From DAORHV01 sp964458645 (lineage in GTDB: Bacteria > Patescibacteriota > Gracilibacteria > Peribacterales > Peribacteraceae), in contig CAYWJU010000002.1 of NCBI GenBank assembly GCA_964458645.1, forward strand, positions 117,362-181,361: a DNA stretch of 64,000 nucleotides, in the 5' to 3' direction. Of the stretch, positions 61,456 through 64,000 are shown in pieces (position 1 is the stretch's first letter; every line of letters starts with the position of its first letter). The translations under genes and the position numbers were made by a program. The notes below the pieces were generated by a model. The model did no database searches. It was not told where the DNA came from and saw nothing but the letters and a program-made list of their open reading frames with translations.

Positions 61456-62222
61456 GCATGTTTTCCCAGCATCAGCCACAGAATCAGCAACAGCAGCGGC
61501 TGATGCACCATGTACAACAACAGCGAATGTCTTCCGGGCAGCGCGAGGAGTTGGCCAACGCGCGTCAGTTGCAATCCGTCGAAGAAGCGCCGGAGAGGGG
61601 ACTCAGGCCGCGAGAGGGGAGTAGTTCGCGCGTAGAGCAGGTGACCCAGCCCAGCTCCGGCCAGTACCATGCCGAACCACGGTAGCAGCGGGTAATAGTC
61701 CACCGTGGCGAACGAGACAGGGAAGAACCCGAGCGGAAGGAAGAGGGGAGAGGTGTCGTGCGGCGAAGCCACCCACGTATACGATGCCAGGATCGGCACG
61801 GCCAGCAACAGATTCCAGCCGCCTAGTCTTAGGAGTAATGGAAGCAGCAGTAGACTGGTGCCGATAAGGTGCAGAATGCCGAAGCGCACGAACGTCGAAG
61901 GATCAATGATCACGGTCGCCAGCGATACCAGCATGCCGCAAGAAAGCACCCACAGTCCGCGACGCAGAAAGCGCTGCAGAACGGCGCGGTCATCGGATTG
62001 TCGTGCCAGCATCCCTTTTCGCAGCAGAGTTGCACTTACGCCCACAAGCACAAGGAAGAGTGCGGCGGTTATGCGTGCCAAGACTTTCCAGCCGCCCGCG
62101 AACGGATCGATGTTCCAGTCGTAAAACCATGAGAGATCAAATACGACGTGGTAGACGATCATCAGCAGGATCGCTGCGGATCGCAGGACGTCTATTTCCG
62201 CGTAGCGGTTGGGTGAACGCAC
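61452..62222 (-). CDS. DUF1624/HGSNAT-catalytic-like membrane protein
   Basis: A 256-aa protein with about seven membrane helices. It begins EIDVLRSAAILLMIVYHVVFDLSWF, the DUF1624 signature with the conserved His, and has a second His near the C-terminus (LLLYMVHQPL). Members resemble heparan-alpha-glucosaminide N-acetyltransferase and may acylate sugars. The GTG at 62222 is 6 nt after the desaturase stop, so the two genes are an operon. Confidence 0.82.
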   Translation of the reverse strand: MRSPNRYAEIDVLRSAAILLMIVYHVVFDLSWFYDWNIDPFAGGWKVLARITAALFLVLVGVSATLLRKGMLARQSDDRAVLQRFLRRGLWVLSCGMLVSLATVIIDPSTFVRFGILHLIGTSLLLLPLLLRLGGWNLLLAVPILASYTWVASPHDTSPLFLPLGFFPVSFATVDYYPLLPWFGMVLAGAGLGHLLYARTTPLSRPESPLRRFFDGLQLTRVGQLLALPGRHSLLLYMVHQPLLLLILWLMLGKHA

Positions 62223-62228
62223 GACGTT

Positions 62229-63257
62229 CTATGAGACAGTGCGGGCGTACAGCGAAATTTGGTGCAGGTGGCTGAAGATTTCGCGAATGCCGCCGAACAC
62301 GCTTGTTTCGTGGTATGAAATTCCCTTGGACTTGCAGAAATCACGAACGATTTTCTGTGCTCGACCGAACTTGTTGCGCGGCATGTACGGGAACAAGTGG
62401 TGTTCGATCTGGTAGTTGAGTCCGCCGTACACGAAGTCCGTCACCAAGCTGCCGCGCATGTTGCGCGAGGTAAGTACCTGCTCACGCAGGAAATCCACTT
62501 TGTCGCCTGCATTGAACGTCGGCATGCCTTTGTGGTTCGGCGCGAAGATCATTCCCAGGTACACGCCGAAGAGGATTTGGTGCACCAAGATGAATGCAAT
62601 GGCAGGCCAGAACGACAGGATTCCGAATACCATTCCGAAATAGAGCAGGTAATGGCCGAAGTACGTAATGCTGTCGAGCCACACCTGTTTGAACGGATTG
62701 GTGAGGATGTGCTTCAGGCCGGTGAGCTTAATCGAGAGGGCCGGGAACGGCAGAATGAGAATGGGGAACAACCAGGCTTGGCGTTTGATCACGAAACGCT
62801 CCAACTTGCTGGTCTTTTCATGCACCTGGTGTTCGTCGAAGGCGATCATCGGGTATTCCAAGTCCGGGTCTTCGTCGTGGCGGTTGGGGTGCGCGTGGTG
62901 ATTGTTGTGCTTGAACATCCAGCTGGTCGCACTCATGCCGACCAGGAACGTGCCAGGGTAGAGCACCATGTCATTCAGCCAGGTGCGATCGAAGATCTGC
63001 CGGTGTCCGGCGTCGTGGCCAAGCAGCCCGATTTGGCCGTAGGCGAATGCCAAATAGACGGCATCCAGCAGCACCAACCAAATGTTGTCGCGCACGAAGT
63101 ACAGGATGATGAAACCGCTGCACCAGAAGACGAAGGTGCTGATGATTTTCCAGGTGTAATAGATGGGGCTGCGCTTCAGGAGTCCGTTCTCACGAACGAG
63201 CTTCAGTAGCTCGGTAAAGTCCTGCGGATTGTACAAAATCGCGGTTGGCGTTTGCAT
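62229..63257 (-). CDS. Front-end fatty acid desaturase (membrane di-iron)
   Basis: A 342-aa membrane desaturase. All three His boxes are seen: HDAGH (about 80-84), HNNHH (116-120) and QIEHH (about 283-287). The Q in place of the first H of box 3 is typical of front-end (Delta-5/Delta-6-like) acyl-lipid enzymes. There is no cytochrome b5 domain. It would need oxygen and an electron donor not encoded here. TACACT ends 9 nt before the ATG. Confidence 0.92.
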   Translation of the reverse strand: MQTPTAILYNPQDFTELLKLVRENGLLKRSPIYYTWKIISTFVFWCSGFIILYFVRDNIWLVLLDAVYLAFAYGQIGLLGHDAGHRQIFDRTWLNDMVLYPGTFLVGMSATSWMFKHNNHHAHPNRHDEDPDLEYPMIAFDEHQVHEKTSKLERFVIKRQAWLFPILILPFPALSIKLTGLKHILTNPFKQVWLDSITYFGHYLLYFGMVFGILSFWPAIAFILVHQILFGVYLGMIFAPNHKGMPTFNAGDKVDFLREQVLTSRNMRGSLVTDFVYGGLNYQIEHHLFPYMPRNKFGRAQKIVRDFCKSKGISYHETSVFGGIREIFSHLHQISLYARTVS

Positions 63258-63299
63258 AGTGGCGACAGTGTAACCACTCAGGGCGATTCGACAAGTGTG

Positions 63300-63890
63300 C
63301 TATCCCTGTTTCATGGCCAAATCTGCAATCATTTTCGTTGCCGTTCCAATCGCAATACTGGTGTCTACGACATGTGCCGAGACATCGGATCGAGTGGCCT
63401 TTTCGTAGAGCGAGTAGACCGTTCGTTGAAATTGTTCCTTTTCAAATACATCGGTTTCACTGCGGTTTCCCAGTCGCTGCAAACACGTCTCGATTCCCGG
63501 TAACGCGACGATGAGCACATCGGGCTTGGGAAACGGCGCATTGATCGTCCTCAGCCATTCCGCATCCAATCCCAGCGCCTCGCCATAGACGAGTGTGGAC
63601 ATGGCGTAGCGATCACAAATCACCGTTTTCCCTGCCGCCAGTGCCGGACGAATTTCCAAGTCGATATGCGCGGCACGATCTGCACAGAACAGCAGTTGCA
63701 ATGCAGCAGCCGACGGAATGCTCTTTTGGGCCAGTTGCTCGCGAATAAATTTGCCGATGATGCGGTCGGTCGGCTCTGCCGTAAGCAGAACATCGTGTCC
63801 GTTGTTGTTTAGCGTATCCGCCAGCAGCTTGCTGTGTGTGGTGGTTCCGGCCCCGTCGGGGCCTTCGATCACGATGAAACGTCCGGGCAT
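63300..63890 (-). CDS. tmk: Thymidylate kinase with altered P-loop
   Basis: A 196-aa dTMP kinase. FIVIEGPDGAGTTTHS is the P-loop, in which the near-invariant Lys is Thr. The DR-Y motif VICDRYAMSTLVYGEALG and a lid-like region are present. It should phosphorylate dTMP to dTDP. TAGACT ends 6 nt before the ATG. The altered P-loop is directly visible; its effect is not known. Confidence 0.85.
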   Translation of the reverse strand: MPGRFIVIEGPDGAGTTTHSKLLADTLNNNGHDVLLTAEPTDRIIGKFIREQLAQKSIPSAAALQLLFCADRAAHIDLEIRPALAAGKTVICDRYAMSTLVYGEALGLDAEWLRTINAPFPKPDVLIVALPGIETCLQRLGNRSETDVFEKEQFQRTVYSLYEKATRSDVSAHVVDTSIAIGTATKMIADLAMKQG

Positions 63891-63940
63891 GATCGGAGTC
63901 TACAGTCGTTCGGCGATTTGATCTACGCGCTGAGTAGCTT

Positions 63941-64000
63941 CCGTTCCTTTTTGTCCGAGCGACAAAAAGGAACCAAAAAACGTGTGTGCGCTGAGCGCCC
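63941..64000. repeat. Dispersed hairpin repeat, family A, copy 3 (cut by window end)
   Basis: CCTTTTTGTC CGAGC GACAAAAAGG at 63946-63970 and the following 30 bases are identical to 99-153 of copy 1. It continues beyond the window. Confidence 0.85.

Overview
The window is about 64 kb of densely packed bacterial chromosome with 58 protein-coding genes, three tRNA genes (Tyr, His, Leu) and no rRNA, CRISPR array, insertion sequence or prophage that I could see. TGA is a normal stop (csrA, the VirB2-like pilin gene and holA all end in TGA), so the genetic code is standard. The gene mix points to a Candidate Phyla Radiation (Patescibacteria) bacterium: it has Ser-rich surface proteins, SLH, cohesin and dockerin domains, a sortase, a small VirB2/TrbC-like pilin, an N-terminally reduced MgtE and many orphan genes. 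The Peribacteria/Peregrinibacteria are my best guess. That placement is inference from gene content, not from a marker-gene tree.

Layout, left to right. 0-9 kb: a UvrD-type helicase-nuclease, an orphan coiled-coil protein, RdgB, FtsK and a YgjP-like peptidase. 9-15.4 kb: a plant-like rhamnose-synthase reductase, then a tight five-gene MarR/HlyD/ABC/FtsX/FtsX efflux operon. 15.4-18 kb: a tiny bacterial histone-fold gene, a small transporter, tRNA-Tyr and an acyltransferase. 18-31 kb: the exported-protein region, with a vanadium-haloperoxidase-like protein carrying DUF11 repeats, two SLH proteins (one with a CAP domain) and a dockerin, cohesin, cupredoxin-like operon. 31-38.5 kb: holA, greA, csrA, gyrB, a cold-shock gene, and hisS next to tRNA-His. 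38.5-41.5 kb: a PKD-domain membrane protein whose repeat-rich tail contains a 100-N assembly gap, with the pilin-like gene. 41.5-49.4 kb: peptidase, LPG-synthase-like protein, asparaginase, DMT transporter, sortase and mnmA. 49.4-58.3 kb: prfA, purD, purF, bipA. 58.3-64 kb: FkbM methyltransferase, MgtE, folD, a DUF1624 protein, a front-end desaturase and tmk.

How the genes may work together. Two proteins of the cohesin operon end in an E-T-G motif, a hydrophobic helix and an Arg pair, the layout of a sortase sorting signal. A sortase is encoded about 16 kb away. A dockerin, a cohesin, a sortase and SLH proteins therefore suggest a modular envelope scaffold.

Expression signals are unusual. 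About twenty genes on both strands have a -10 hexamer (TACAAT, TATTCT, TAGAAT or TACACT) only 6-11 nt before the start codon and no Shine-Dalgarno sequence, which predicts mainly leaderless mRNAs. csrA and two others are exceptions with clear ribosome binding sites. Several families of intergenic hairpins recur, one of them in three copies at both ends and near 58.4 kb.
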